NCBI GenBank assembly: GCA_026706985.1
Contig: JAPOXR010000046.1
Location: 1-64,000 of the forward strand
Direction: 5' to 3'
Length of the DNA: 64,000 nucleotides
Origin: Paracoccaceae bacterium
GTDB taxonomy: Bacteria; Pseudomonadota; Alphaproteobacteria; Rhodobacterales; Rhodobacteraceae
Numbering within the stretch: the first letter of the stretch is position 1; each line of letters opens with the position of its first letter. Both the position numbers and the translations under genes were made by a program. Below are positions 10,065 to 17,965 of this stretch, in pieces. Under the pieces are notes generated by a model, which did no database searches, was not told the origin of the DNA, and was given only the letters and a program-made list of their open reading frames with translations.

Positions 10065-10184
10065 GATTCCGAGACTTTCATGGACCAACGAATGAGTAGT
10101 GGCTGAATAGGCGATCCGGACCCTGGATTTCCCAACAATTCCAGCCGACTGTCACTGATTCGCTGACGCTTTCCCCAACTCACC

Positions 10185-10210
10185 AAAAGGCCTCAGATCT
10201 GAGGCCTTTT
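10185..10210 (+). terminator. Intrinsic, probably bidirectional, terminator after coxM
   Basis: A perfect 26-bp palindrome: left arm AAAAGGCCTCA, loop GATC, right arm TGAGGCCTTTT. The 11-bp stem is followed by CTGGTTTTTC. The A-tract on the left and T-tract on the right allow function in both directions. It lies 120 bp after the coxM stop. Confidence 0.85.
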
Positions 10211-10371
10211 CTGGTTTTTCGGCTGTCTGTTGATAGTCAAACAATTATCCCAAATCGACAATCACGGGATCCCTGCAATTGGGAAAATGCGGCAACTCAT
10301 CCCGAATTCGAATTGCTGACCCAGCATGGAGCGTAGCCGACATCTTCTGCTGCAAACTTTTCAACTTGGCC

Positions 10372-10423
10372 TTGTCAATAGTATTAATATAGACTATATC
10401 ATTATAATAGAGCATATATGGAG
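10372..10423 (+). promoter_or_regulatory. Promoter of the Xre/RES toxin-antitoxin pair
   Basis: An AT-rich patch in GC-rich surroundings. TTGTCA at 10372-10377 and TATATC at 10395-10400 are separated by 17 bp. A second TATAAT lies at 10403-10408. Repeated TATTAATA/CATTATAATAG blocks may be the autoregulatory operator. A GGAG ribosome binding site at 10420-10423 precedes the antitoxin ATG. Confidence 0.55.
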
Positions 10424-10430
10424 TAAATTT

Positions 10431-10835
10431 ATGACCAAACTGGTAACTCTTGCGGACGCGTCTTACCGGAGAAACCTTTCCGGCCCGGCGCTGCGTTCAT
10501 TCTTTCGGATAGCGGAACTGTGGTCCCTTTCGGTCGATGAACAAATGGTACTGCTCGGACTGACAGCCCGTTCGACCTTCTTCAAGTGGAAAAGGGATCC
10601 AAGCACAGTTCTGCCAAAGGATACGCTGGAACGCATTTCTTACGTACTGGGAATCTACAAAGCGCTTCAACTCTTGCTCCCCGACGAAGCATCTGCCGAT
10701 AAATGGGTGCGGCGTCCGAACACGGCACCGCTGTTCGCCGGGGGCACGGCTCTCGACCGGATGCTTTCCGGTCAAGTGGCTGACCTCTTCGTCGTAAGGC
10801 AATATCTGGATGCACAGCGGGGTGGCTGGGCATGA
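10431..10835 (+). CDS. Xre/MbcA/ParS-type antitoxin
   Basis: This 134-residue protein has the layout of the antitoxins paired with RES toxins. An N-terminal helical DNA-binding region (ALRSFFRIAELWSLSVDEQM, LLGLTARSTFFKWKRD) is followed by a toxin-binding domain of the DUF2384 type (LERISYVLGIYKALQLLLPD, WVRRPNTAPLFAGGTALDRM). The ATG at 10431 is chosen because a GGAG lies eight bases upstream. The frame is open for 35 more codons through the promoter region. Its stop overlaps the toxin start by four bases. It should neutralise the RES toxin and repress the shared promoter. Confidence 0.88.
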   Translation: MTKLVTLADASYRRNLSGPALRSFFRIAELWSLSVDEQMVLLGLTARSTFFKWKRDPSTVLPKDTLERISYVLGIYKALQLLLPDEASADKWVRRPNTAPLFAGGTALDRMLSGQVADLFVVRQYLDAQRGGWA

Positions 10836-11527
10836 CGCTGCCAGTCGTCCGTATCGACTGGAGGTCGTGCTGGCGAATCATTCCCAGTAGATTTCAACCG
10901 ATACAACTTTTCGAACGGATAGCTGAACCCGAAGATCTCAAGGCGATCTTTGAGTTAGATGCGATCACCAATCCCAGGCTCAGGAGTGAGGCCGGTGATA
11001 CTAAGCTCGTTCCGCCGGAGGATCGTGTCAGCGGGCCAGGCGCCTCCGTCATCATGGCGGCTTTCACCCATCTGAACCCGGAAGGCAGTCGTTTCTCGGA
11101 TGGCACTTATGGTATTTTCTACGCGGGGCGCGAATTACCCACGGCGATCGCCGAGAGCAAACACCATCGCGAAGAATTCCTGCGTGCCACGACCCAAATG
11201 CAGATGGAATTGGACATGCGGGTATATCTCGTCGACTTGGTCGGAGATTTGCATGACTTACGCCACCAGAAAGCCGCCCATCCACTTGTCTACAGCAACG
11301 ACAATTACGTTGCCGGTCAGAATCTGGCGAAAGAACTGCGAGCGGCCGGTTCCAACGGGATTGCCTATGACAGCGTACGCCGGGACAGAAGAGAATGCGT
11401 CGCCGTTTTTCGGCCCCCCTTGCTTTCAAACCTCCGGCAGGAGAGGCACCTTTGCTATGTCTGGAACGGTCAGAAAATTGAAACCGTCTACGAGAAACGC
11501 GAGTTCCACGATGGAAACTCGTTCTGA
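10832..11527 (+). CDS. RES-domain toxin (NAD+-consuming family)
   Basis: This 231-residue protein has the Arg, Glu and Ser landmarks that name the RES family: the CWRIIPSRF segment, the GTYGIFYAGRELPTAIAE segment with the conserved Glu, and the SNGIAYDSVR segment with the conserved Ser. Characterised RES toxins deplete NAD+ (MbcT) or ADP-ribosylate host enzymes (ParT). The gene overlaps its antitoxin by four bases in the usual antitoxin-first order. It looks intact, so the pair is probably functional. It begins the accessory island that follows the cox-type cluster. Confidence 0.88.
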   Translation: MTLPVVRIDWRSCWRIIPSRFQPIQLFERIAEPEDLKAIFELDAITNPRLRSEAGDTKLVPPEDRVSGPGASVIMAAFTHLNPEGSRFSDGTYGIFYAGRELPTAIAESKHHREEFLRATTQMQMELDMRVYLVDLVGDLHDLRHQKAAHPLVYSNDNYVAGQNLAKELRAAGSNGIAYDSVRRDRRECVAVFRPPLLSNLRQERHLCYVWNGQKIETVYEKREFHDGNSF

Positions 11528-11682
11528 TCCGGTTTACAAGCACGGGCTGGCCAGCATTGGTGTCTACGCACTCGTCTATCGACTGCAGGCATTGTCCGTT
11601 GACACCTAACTTCCGTGCATATTGAATCGCGAACGGGAATTTGGGCAACTGCACAATTTCAGAACCTGCTGGAGATCAGAAA

Positions 11683-13047
11683 ATGAATCTGAGACTGCCA
11701 CCATTCCTGAGGCAGGGCGAGGCGGCTCGCCTATTTCCGGTGCTCTCGACTACATCCAAGGAAGGACGGACAACGGCAATCCTTTTGGCCTGCATGGCGA
11801 GGATCGACGAGCTTTCAAGGGAGCTCCTGGCTGGCGCTGGCCAACGTGTTGGCACACGCACGAAAGTCGAGTGTTACACCGAGATAGTGCCCGCAAGCAC
11901 ATCCGCAGACATGCGCGACCGGCCTGATGGCGTGATTGTCCTCCGTGCCGGAAAGCGTGAATGGAAGGCTTTCGTTGAAGCCAAGATAGGCAACAGCGAA
12001 CTCGACGTTGATCAGATAGAGCGGTACCGGAATTTGGCGAGAGAAAACGACATTGATTGCGTTATCACCATTTCAAATCAGTTTGCGACGGCACCTACAG
12101 AACATCCGCTTGAGGAGGTTCGAAAGAGCCGTTCGAGAGTCCCGGTGATCCATTGGTCATGGATGCATATTCTAACCACCGCCGATTTGCTGGTCAGCCA
12201 ACAATCCATCTCTAGTCATGACCAGCTTGTTCTATTGAACGAGTTCCGACGCTTTCTTGCCCATGAAAGCGCGGGAGTACGTGGCTTCGATCGGATGCCA
12301 AGGGAATGGACCGAACTGAACAGGCTGGTTTCCGCAGGCGGTGACGTTTCTGCGAATTCGCATGAGGCGGCAAAAGTGCTCGAGGCATGGCATCAGGAAA
12401 CGCGCGATCTCTCGCTGGCATTGAGTCGCCTGACTGAAACACAGGTCACGCAACGGCTTCCGAGAAGCCATCAACGCAACATTGCCCGGCGGCAAAAGGA
12501 TGAACTCTTGATCTTGCGGGACAGAAAGCAGCTTACCGTTTCCCTGGAGATTCCTGATGCCGCGGCTCCACTCGACGTCGTGGTCGATCTTGCGCGCCGC
12601 TGCATTGATGTCGGCATGACCCTCGAAGCGCCGGAAGACAGGAAGTCCAGCAAAGCTCGCGTCAACTGGCTCCTTCGCCAGATCAAGCAAGACGATGTGA
12701 CGGATCTGTACTTGCGGGTTCAATGGCGCAGGCGAAGCGCATCGACCCAGCATTCGGTTTCGGATCTGCGTGATGACTCAGGAATCGTCGATGACGGCAC
12801 GACGCACCTGGAGGCCAGATCTTTTCACCTGTTTGAATCGAAGCGATTGGGAGCTCGCTTCACCCAGCAGTCAAACTTCATTGCCGATCTGGAGCAGGTC
12901 GTTCCCTCTTTCTACGGCAGATACGGGGCAGGGCTAATCGCATGGCAAAGGCCAGCTCCGACGATCAAGGGTGACAAAACCGGCTCCTCCGATGTCTCCC
13001 CGGAGTCAATTTCAGAAGAAGCGGACTCCTTCGTAGCAGAAAATTGA
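11683..13047 (+). CDS. Unassigned protein with a PD-(D/E)XK-nuclease-like N-terminal domain
   Basis: This 454-residue protein was not matched to a named family. The N-terminal half has a nuclease-fold signature: D82 (PDGVIVL), then E99-A-K101 (FVEAKIG), then a conserved-looking QIERYRNLARENDIDCVITI stretch. This is the strand-Asp, strand-ExK, helix pattern of PD-(D/E)XK enzymes. The C-terminal half (about residues 265-454) is charged and unassigned, ending in a Ser/Glu-rich tail. The ATG at 11683 follows GGAG at 11671-11674. The frame extends 14 codons further to a TTG. It stands alone, 155 bp after the RES toxin and before decayed insertion sequences, which suits a defence or stress role. 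That role is inference from location and fold only. Confidence 0.55.
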   Translation: MNLRLPPFLRQGEAARLFPVLSTTSKEGRTTAILLACMARIDELSRELLAGAGQRVGTRTKVECYTEIVPASTSADMRDRPDGVIVLRAGKREWKAFVEAKIGNSELDVDQIERYRNLARENDIDCVITISNQFATAPTEHPLEEVRKSRSRVPVIHWSWMHILTTADLLVSQQSISSHDQLVLLNEFRRFLAHESAGVRGFDRMPREWTELNRLVSAGGDVSANSHEAAKVLEAWHQETRDLSLALSRLTETQVTQRLPRSHQRNIARRQKDELLILRDRKQLTVSLEIPDAAAPLDVVVDLARRCIDVGMTLEAPEDRKSSKARVNWLLRQIKQDDVTDLYLRVQWRRRSASTQHSVSDLRDDSGIVDDGTTHLEARSFHLFESKRLGARFTQQSNFIADLEQVVPSFYGRYGAGLIAWQRPAPTIKGDKTGSSDVSPESISEEADSFVAEN

Positions 13048-13289
13048 GTCACTTTCCCGATCTAAGCGGAAATTCACTGGGGTATCGGTCAGGAATATCC
13101 GGTGGGATAAGGGTTTTCCGGCGGCTTCGGTTGAAAGCTGTCTGCTGCAGTTCATGAATAACCTCACTTGGCTGTCTGTCACGTGTCGGCCCGCCGTCCT
13201 GCTCACCTCTGCTCGAGTGTTTGCAGGAACTGTGCCCCGGCCGGCCGCCGACGCCAAGTGAGACCGTGGCGGAAAGGAAATTCCAAATC

Positions 13290-13321
13290 CCGGCTGCCGT
13301 CAGCCAGCTGACGGCAGCCGG
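13290..13321. repeat. Perfect 15-bp inverted repeat with 2-nt loop
   Basis: The arms are CCGGCTGCCGTCAGC (13290-13304) and its exact reverse complement (13307-13321), separated by CA. There is no T-tract, so it is not a standard terminator. It lies between the nuclease-like gene and the decayed IS1634-type transposase. It could be an element end or a cruciform-forming site. Confidence 0.7.
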
Positions 13322-13380
13322 CTCAGTCTCGCCCGAAGATCCCAAACCTGTTTGTCGCTGAACTGCCATCTTGATTATCG

Positions 13381-13950
13381 CTACATATGCTCCGCCACCG
13401 TGGACGGATCGGCGGTGTTCCCGGCGAACACCTCCACCGCCACCGGGCAGCCGTTCCCGGCGCAGAGAAGACCGTAGGTGATCTGCCGCTTTCCCTTCCT
13501 GCCGTCACGGCTGTGGCCGAACGCCGCCGGCGGACAGCGGCGTCCCTCGAGACAAGAGCTGCTGATATCATACAGGATCAGAGTGTTCCCGTCCCCAAGG
13601 ATCCGCCGGGCCAGGCATTTCCCGATCCAGGGCTGGCGCCGCAGCAGCCAGCCGGGCATGGACAGCATCTTCGTTTCCGGTCACCGGCGACAGCGCCCTG
13701 GGGGTGGCGGGCTTCGATGCCGGGTCGATGACACGCGCGGTGACGGGCGGCGGCGAGGTCGCGCATGCGGCCGCCGAGGGCGGCGCGCACCGCCCCGATC
13801 AGTTCCGGCGGCATTTTCGAGAGATTGGCGAGGGTTCTCCGGCGGACACGCTTCCCCTCTCTCCACGCCTCCCGCAGGAGAATGGCCGGCGGTGACGACC
13901 GGTTCGGAATGATGTCGACGCTGAGGGCCAACCACGTTTTCCGACATGGC
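13381..13950 (-). pseudogene. Decayed IS1634-type (IS4 superfamily) transposase
   Basis: Pieces of one transposase survive in different minus-strand frames. The N-terminal piece (about 13924-13770) reads IPNRSSPPAILLREAWREG then RRRTLANLSKMPPEL, which is diagnostic of this family. The central catalytic region (13668-13381) reads LILYDISSSCLEG, FGHSRDGRKGKRQITYGLL and VAVEVFAGNTADPSTV before a stop. The segment expected between the two pieces is mostly deleted, and the C-terminal catalytic part is missing. The element cannot be active. I see no clean terminal inverted repeats. Confidence 0.85.
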
Positions 13951-13965
13951 AACATTCCCGCTTTT

Positions 13966-14301
13966 TCAGGTAAGCACGCGAAGCGCGATCTCCGGTGCCT
14001 TGTCGAGCACCCGCAACAGCGCGCGCGCCGCGCCGGTCGGGTAGCGTTTGCCCTGCTCCCAATTGCGGATTGTCTCGGGCGACACGTCGATGCGCCGGGC
14101 CAACTCCGTCTGACTGAGGCCCATCCGCCGCCGGATCCGGAGCGTATAGCGCGCCGTGTCCTGCAACGCCTCGGCCTCGTCTTCCCGCTCCTGCATGGCG
14201 ACCCCCAACTCGGTAGTCGCGTCCACCCTGGCGGCGTCGATCCGGCCTTCGGGGAAGGTGGATGGATCGTCGGGATCAATGCTGATGCGCGTTATGCTCA
14301 T
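13966..14301 (-). CDS. Helix-turn-helix (Xre-type) antitoxin partner of BrnT
   Basis: This 111-residue protein has an acidic N-terminal half (IDPDDPSTFPEGRIDAARV) and a clear C-terminal helix-turn-helix: MGLSQTELARRIDVSPETIR, then NWEQGKRYPTGAARALL. It overlaps the upstream BrnT toxin gene by 26 bases in toxin-first order, the usual brnTA arrangement. Classical BrnA has a ribbon-helix-helix fold. HTH partners are also seen beside BrnT toxins. It is likely the antitoxin and autorepressor. Confidence 0.82.
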   Translation of the reverse strand: MSITRISIDPDDPSTFPEGRIDAARVDATTELGVAMQEREDEAEALQDTARYTLRIRRRMGLSQTELARRIDVSPETIRNWEQGKRYPTGAARALLRVLDKAPEIALRVLT

Positions 14302-14566
14302 AGTTTGCGACCTCCTGTGGGTTGGCCTTGCGGGCTGAAATGATTCTGACGGCCGAACCCCGCATTGTGTAGACGATGAAATAAGCCCGCCCGTCTATCA
14401 TGCCAGTCATCCGGTAGCGGTTCTCGCCATAGTCCCGCCGCACGTCCTCGGCGACGATCCGCTGCGGATCGAAGAACGCGCGGACGGTATAGGCGAAATC
14501 GAAGCCGCGTCGCTCGAAACATTCATCGCTCTTGGCATCGTCCCATGCGAACTCCATCTCGATCAT
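14276..14566 (-). CDS. BrnT-family toxin
   Basis: A BrnT-like RNase toxin of 96 residues. Family landmarks are FAWDDAKSDECFERRGFDF at the start, DYGENRYRMTG in the middle and a C-terminal VRIISARKANPQEVANYE. The ATG at 14566 is preferred over an in-frame TTG three codons upstream. No Shine-Dalgarno sequence lies before either start, and the start codon falls inside a palindrome. The mRNA may therefore be leaderless or tightly autorepressed. It forms a pair with the HTH gene downstream. Confidence 0.85.
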   Translation of the reverse strand: MIEMEFAWDDAKSDECFERRGFDFAYTVRAFFDPQRIVAEDVRRDYGENRYRMTGMIDGRAYFIVYTMRGSAVRIISARKANPQEVANYEHNAHQH

Positions 14567-14584
14567 ATAGGCCAATGGCCTATA
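14566..14584. promoter_or_regulatory. Palindromic operator over the brnT start
   Basis: TATAGGCC-AAT-GGCCTATA, two 8-bp arms around a 3-bp centre, overlaps the brnT ATG. This is the expected place for autorepressor binding by the HTH antitoxin. Confidence 0.6.
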
Positions 14585-14629
14585 ATGGTCAAGCGCGGTG
14601 GACGGCAGCGCCGGTCATCGGTCCTTCAT

Positions 14630-14837
14630 GCTCACGCGGGGTCGAATAGTATCCGCAGCCGGGTGCAGGTGGCGTTGTCTTCATTCTCGCGACCCACTCC
14701 GCCTGAGTGATGCCGGCCTACATACGCGCCTCAATCAGCGCGTGGGCCAGTTCAAATTCCGATTCCAGCCGCCCATAGGCTTCCCGATAGTCCGCGTTCC
14801 GGCTCCAGCGTTCATGCAACTCGTCGAGCGCGCCCAT
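14630..14837 (-). pseudogene. Decayed HigA-type (Xre) antitoxin
   Basis: From the ATG at 14837 the minus strand reads MGALDELHERWSRNADYREA then a conserved-looking GRLESEFELAHALIEARM. A TAG stop follows, then AGITQAEWVARMKTT, the beginning of the helix-turn-helix. The expected HTH continuation is replaced by unrelated residues. An excellent ribosome binding site (GGGAGGTGG) survives upstream. This is a HigA antitoxin gene broken by a nonsense mutation and loss of the HTH. Confidence 0.75.
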
Positions 14838-14841
14838 TGCA

Positions 14842-14960
14842 CCACCTCCCTGGCGCGATGTAGTGTCACCTCAATCTCCCGGCGTGGCGTCCGCCGGATC
14901 TTCTTCAGAAATACCCGGCGACCGGATGAAAATTCCTGCCGGATCGGGCGGGACTCTCCG
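14842..14960 (-). pseudogene. C-terminal fragment of a HigB/Gp49-type toxin
   Basis: The minus strand just upstream of the higA remnant reads FLKKIRRTPRREIEVTLHRA and then REV. This is the typical C terminus of Gp49-type HigB toxins (KKTxKTPxxEIxxA pattern). The N-terminal catalytic part is missing. Together with the higA remnant it marks a dead higBA pair. Confidence 0.65.
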
Positions 14961-15208
14961 TAGGTTCTTCACGAAGAACTGACAGAACAGGAGAACCCCA
15001 TGCAAGTTTTCGCCCTGCGCCACCGTGTTATCAGAAACGCGGCCTCTGCCTTCGCCCTTGATGCGTGGTCAGGGCGCGGATGGGCACCGTGCGCCGGTGG
15101 CGCCGGGCCATGAGTGACGACCTGAGTTCCGGTGCCGTCGTCACGGAGCAGCGGCTGATCCACGGTATGGTCAGCCGGGGGAACTCCGCGCCCGCCAGCA
15201 CCTTCATC

Positions 15209-15328
15209 CGTGACAGCGGGAGGAAACGGCGTGCCCAAAGGCCTCATGCCGTGCGCGTCCAGGGTCTTTCCATCAAGTGCGTCATGCGATCTCCTGTTGT
15301 TACAGATCCTGAGGCATCTGTCGATCAT
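15209..15328 (-). pseudogene. C-terminal scrap of an IS3-type transposase (OrfB)
   Basis: About 28 residues, including ICNNRRSHDALDGKTLDAHG, match the end of IS3-family OrfB integrase domains (the YNNRRPHSSLDGxTPDxAYF pattern). Nothing else of the element is recognisable in 14960-15540. It adds to the evidence for repeated insertion and decay in this island. Confidence 0.6.
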
Positions 15329-15546
15329 GGGTTGAGTTCAGTGACGTTGGATGCTGTGGCCCGGACATTGTGAAACCCGTTTCTCCACGTGGCATGCACG
15401 CGTTCTACGCGTCCGCTCATTCCGGGGCTTTTCCGGTAGCCGCACGACGAGCGTGATGCCATCATGGCAACTATAACCGCCGGGCAAGGTCTCCACTTCA
15501 GCTGTAATCTTCGTGTTGCCTCACACAAAATGCCGCTAACCAAGAT

Positions 15547-16350
15547 TTAATTGCCTGAGGAGTTGGGCTCGAACAAAATTACATCGCCAAGGGTGAAGCT
15601 GGCGATTGCGGCTTGACCTGATTGTGACAGCATCCAGCGCAGGAATATGTCGGCGGCTTCCGCATTGATGCCGGGGCAGCGTTGTGGATCAACCGCCATG
15701 ATACTGTATTGATTCGCGAGTTCGGAGCCGCCCTCGAACAGGATGCGGTGATGTTGCCGGTTACCGAAGCGCAGCCAGGTTGCCCGGTCAGTGAGCGCAT
15801 ACGTATTCATGCCGACGGCGATATTCAGCGTCGCCCCCATGCCGGTTCCGGTTTCCCGGTACCAACTGCCCGCCGGGTTCAAACCGGCGAGGTTCCAGAG
15901 TTGCAACTCGCGGCGATGCGTGCCGCTATTGTCGCCGCGCGAGACGAAGGGGAATTTGCCGTCGGCGAGGTGCCGCATGGCGGAAATAATGTCGCCTGCT
16001 GATTGCGCATCGCCCGGATCATCGCCCGGGCCGATGAGGACAAAGTCATTCCGCATCAGGTCGTGGCGCCGGCTGGCAAACCCGGCATTAACAAATTCCG
16101 CCTCCGCCGCCGGATCATGCGTGATCACCACCTCGCCATTGCAGTCGGAAGCGTTGCGCAGAGCCTGGCCGGAGCCGACCGCGACGACCCTGACTTCGAT
16201 ACCGGTCTCGGCGCTGAAACGCGGCAGGATGCTGTCATAAAGGCCTGAATTCTGTGTCGAAGTGGTGGATTGCAGGATGATGAAACTGTCGCAGGCAGCC
16301 ATTTGCGGTGCGAGTGTGGCGAGCAGCATGATCAGGCAGCGGCGGATCAA
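15547..16350 (-). CDS. tupA: Tungstate/molybdate-type ABC transporter substrate-binding protein (TupA-like)
   Basis: This 267-residue periplasmic protein has a short N-terminal signal peptide (MIRRCLIMLLATLAPQMAAC). The anion-binding STTST motif of TupA follows near residue 29, then FVSRGDNSGTHRREL and GSWYRETGTGMGATLNIA. TupA proteins bind tungstate very tightly and so discriminate it from molybdate. The gene is last in a minus-strand operon with the ATPase (4-bp overlap) and permease. A tungstate importer close to a molybdenum hydroxylase cluster is noteworthy, but the link is only positional. Confidence 0.9.
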   Translation of the reverse strand: MIRRCLIMLLATLAPQMAACDSFIILQSTTSTQNSGLYDSILPRFSAETGIEVRVVAVGSGQALRNASDCNGEVVITHDPAAEAEFVNAGFASRRHDLMRNDFVLIGPGDDPGDAQSAGDIISAMRHLADGKFPFVSRGDNSGTHRRELQLWNLAGLNPAGSWYRETGTGMGATLNIAVGMNTYALTDRATWLRFGNRQHHRILFEGGSELANQYSIMAVDPQRCPGINAEAADIFLRWMLSQSGQAAIASFTLGDVILFEPNSSGN

Positions 16351-17093
16351 GCCAGTAATTTCCCGTCGAGAAAAGCTTGGGCGGCGGCGGATTGGGGATG
16401 CGCAAGCAGGTCGTTGGCGGCGCTGTGTTCAAGCAGCCTTCCCTGCGACAGGAACAGGGCTTCATTCGCCAGCCGCCGTGCCTGGCCGACATTATGGGTG
16501 ACCAGAATGATTTTAACGCCGGAACGGGCGGTGACGCGGATCAGCTCCTCGATGGCAAGCGTGGCGGCGGGGTCAAGATTCGCACAGGGCTCATCCATCA
16601 ACAGCAGCTTCGGGTCGGATGCCAGTGCTCTCGCCATCTGCAACCGCTGTTGCTCACCGCCCGAAAGTCGCCGCGCCGGCTGTTCGGAGAAAGCGGCAAG
16701 GCCGCAGCTTTCCAGCAGCATCTGAATGCGCCGCCGTCGGACCTGCCGGCCGAAACCGGCAATCTTCAGCGCGTGATCAAGGTTGCCGCGGGCGCTGCGC
16801 CGCAGCAGCACCGGTTTCTGAAAAACCATTGCCGTGCGTCCGGCGATTTCAGGATGCAGCTGCACATGGCCGGTATGCGGGCGGATCAATCCGGCGATCG
16901 ATTTGAGCAACATCGATTTTCCGGCACCGTTCTCGCCCAGGACAGCGCTGATCCCATGCTGCGAAAGCCGGCATGACAGGCGGTCGATGATCGGTCGTGT
17001 TTCCCCGGAGAGCGTCAGATTCTCGCACAGAACCGACCATTCCTGGTGCTGCGGGGTAGGTTTGGTGAGCGGGATGATTTTGCGTTCAGGCAT
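16347..17093 (-). CDS. tupC: Tungstate-type ABC transporter ATP-binding protein (TupC-like)
   Basis: This 248-residue ABC ATPase has Walker A GENGAGKS, signature LSGGEQQRLQMARAL and Walker B KLLLMDEPCANLD. It ends in a typical TupC tail (LAHPQSAAAQAFLDGKLLA). It energises tungstate import with the permease encoded just upstream (8-bp overlap) and the binding protein just downstream. Confidence 0.88.
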   Translation of the reverse strand: MPERKIIPLTKPTPQHQEWSVLCENLTLSGETRPIIDRLSCRLSQHGISAVLGENGAGKSMLLKSIAGLIRPHTGHVQLHPEIAGRTAMVFQKPVLLRRSARGNLDHALKIAGFGRQVRRRRIQMLLESCGLAAFSEQPARRLSGGEQQRLQMARALASDPKLLLMDEPCANLDPAATLAIEELIRVTARSGVKIILVTHNVGQARRLANEALFLSQGRLLEHSAANDLLAHPQSAAAQAFLDGKLLA

Positions 17094-17793
17094 AGACCCG
17101 TTGCTCCAGCAGCGAGTTCAGCAGGAAGGCGGAGGCATTGATGGCGATGGTCAGTGACACCAGAATTATGCCAAGCGCCAGCGCCATCGACAATTCACCC
17201 TTGGCCGTCTCCAAGGCAATCGATGTGGTCATGACCCGGGTCGCATGGTTGATGTTGCCGCCGACAATCATGACCGCCCCGACTTCCGCGAGGGCCCGTC
17301 CGAGCCCGGCAAGAGAGGCAGTCATCAGTTGAAACCGGGCGTCCCACAAAAGCGTGCCGATAGTATCGATCCGCGATGCATGCATGGCGCGGAGTGTTTC
17401 ATCATATTCCCGGTCAAGCTCCGCGATAGTCTGCCTCGTCAGCGCCACAACGATGGGCGTCACCAGAATAGTCTGCGCCGCGATCATGGCTGCCGGCGTA
17501 TAGAGAAGCCGCAACGGACCGAAGGGGCCTGTGGCTGAAAGCAGCAGATAAACCGTCAGACCGACCACAACCGGTGGCAGGCCCATCAGTGCATTCACCA
17601 GAACGATGAGTGTGCCGCGACCGGGGAATCTCAGCACTGCCAATGCCGCTCCCAGCGGAAAGCCGATCAGGCAGGCGATCGCAACCGCGCTCAGGGTGAT
17701 GCGCATGGAAAGAAAGATGATCTCATAGAGATCGGGATCGGCTGAAATGATCAGCTGAACGGAGGTCAGGAATGCTTCTGAAAGTGACGACAT
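17086..17793 (-). CDS. tupB: Tungstate-type ABC transporter permease (TupB-like)
   Basis: This 235-residue inner-membrane permease has five or six hydrophobic helices. The cytoplasmic EAA-type coupling loop reads EYDETLRAMHASRIDTIGTL, followed by ALAEVGAVMIVGGNINHATR, as in TupB/WtpB permeases. It is the first gene of the tupBCA operon and starts about 170 bp from the divergent agmatinase-family gene. I found no recognisable molybdenum-cofactor riboswitch or ModE-type site in that gap. Confidence 0.88.
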   Translation of the reverse strand: MSSLSEAFLTSVQLIISADPDLYEIIFLSMRITLSAVAIACLIGFPLGAALAVLRFPGRGTLIVLVNALMGLPPVVVGLTVYLLLSATGPFGPLRLLYTPAAMIAAQTILVTPIVVALTRQTIAELDREYDETLRAMHASRIDTIGTLLWDARFQLMTASLAGLGRALAEVGAVMIVGGNINHATRVMTTSIALETAKGELSMALALGIILVSLTIAINASAFLLNSLLEQRVYA

Positions 17794-17965
17794 TGATTAC
17801 CGCGTCTGGCCGACCCCGACTCCGCGGCGAATCGCGGCGTCAAGGGTTGCGATCGTAACTGAGGCCCGGATTCGGGGCAAATGCGGTTAAGCCCCGCCGG
17901 ACCTGCATTCGGGACTTTGCCGGAGGCGGTTCCTTGGTTATGCTCGCATCGGAATTTTCGGCTGA

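Noticed and set aside
17794-17965. Molybdenum-cofactor or guanidine riboswitch in the tupB/agmatinase gap
   Set aside because: GC-rich short stems are present, but I could not match any conserved riboswitch core on either strand.
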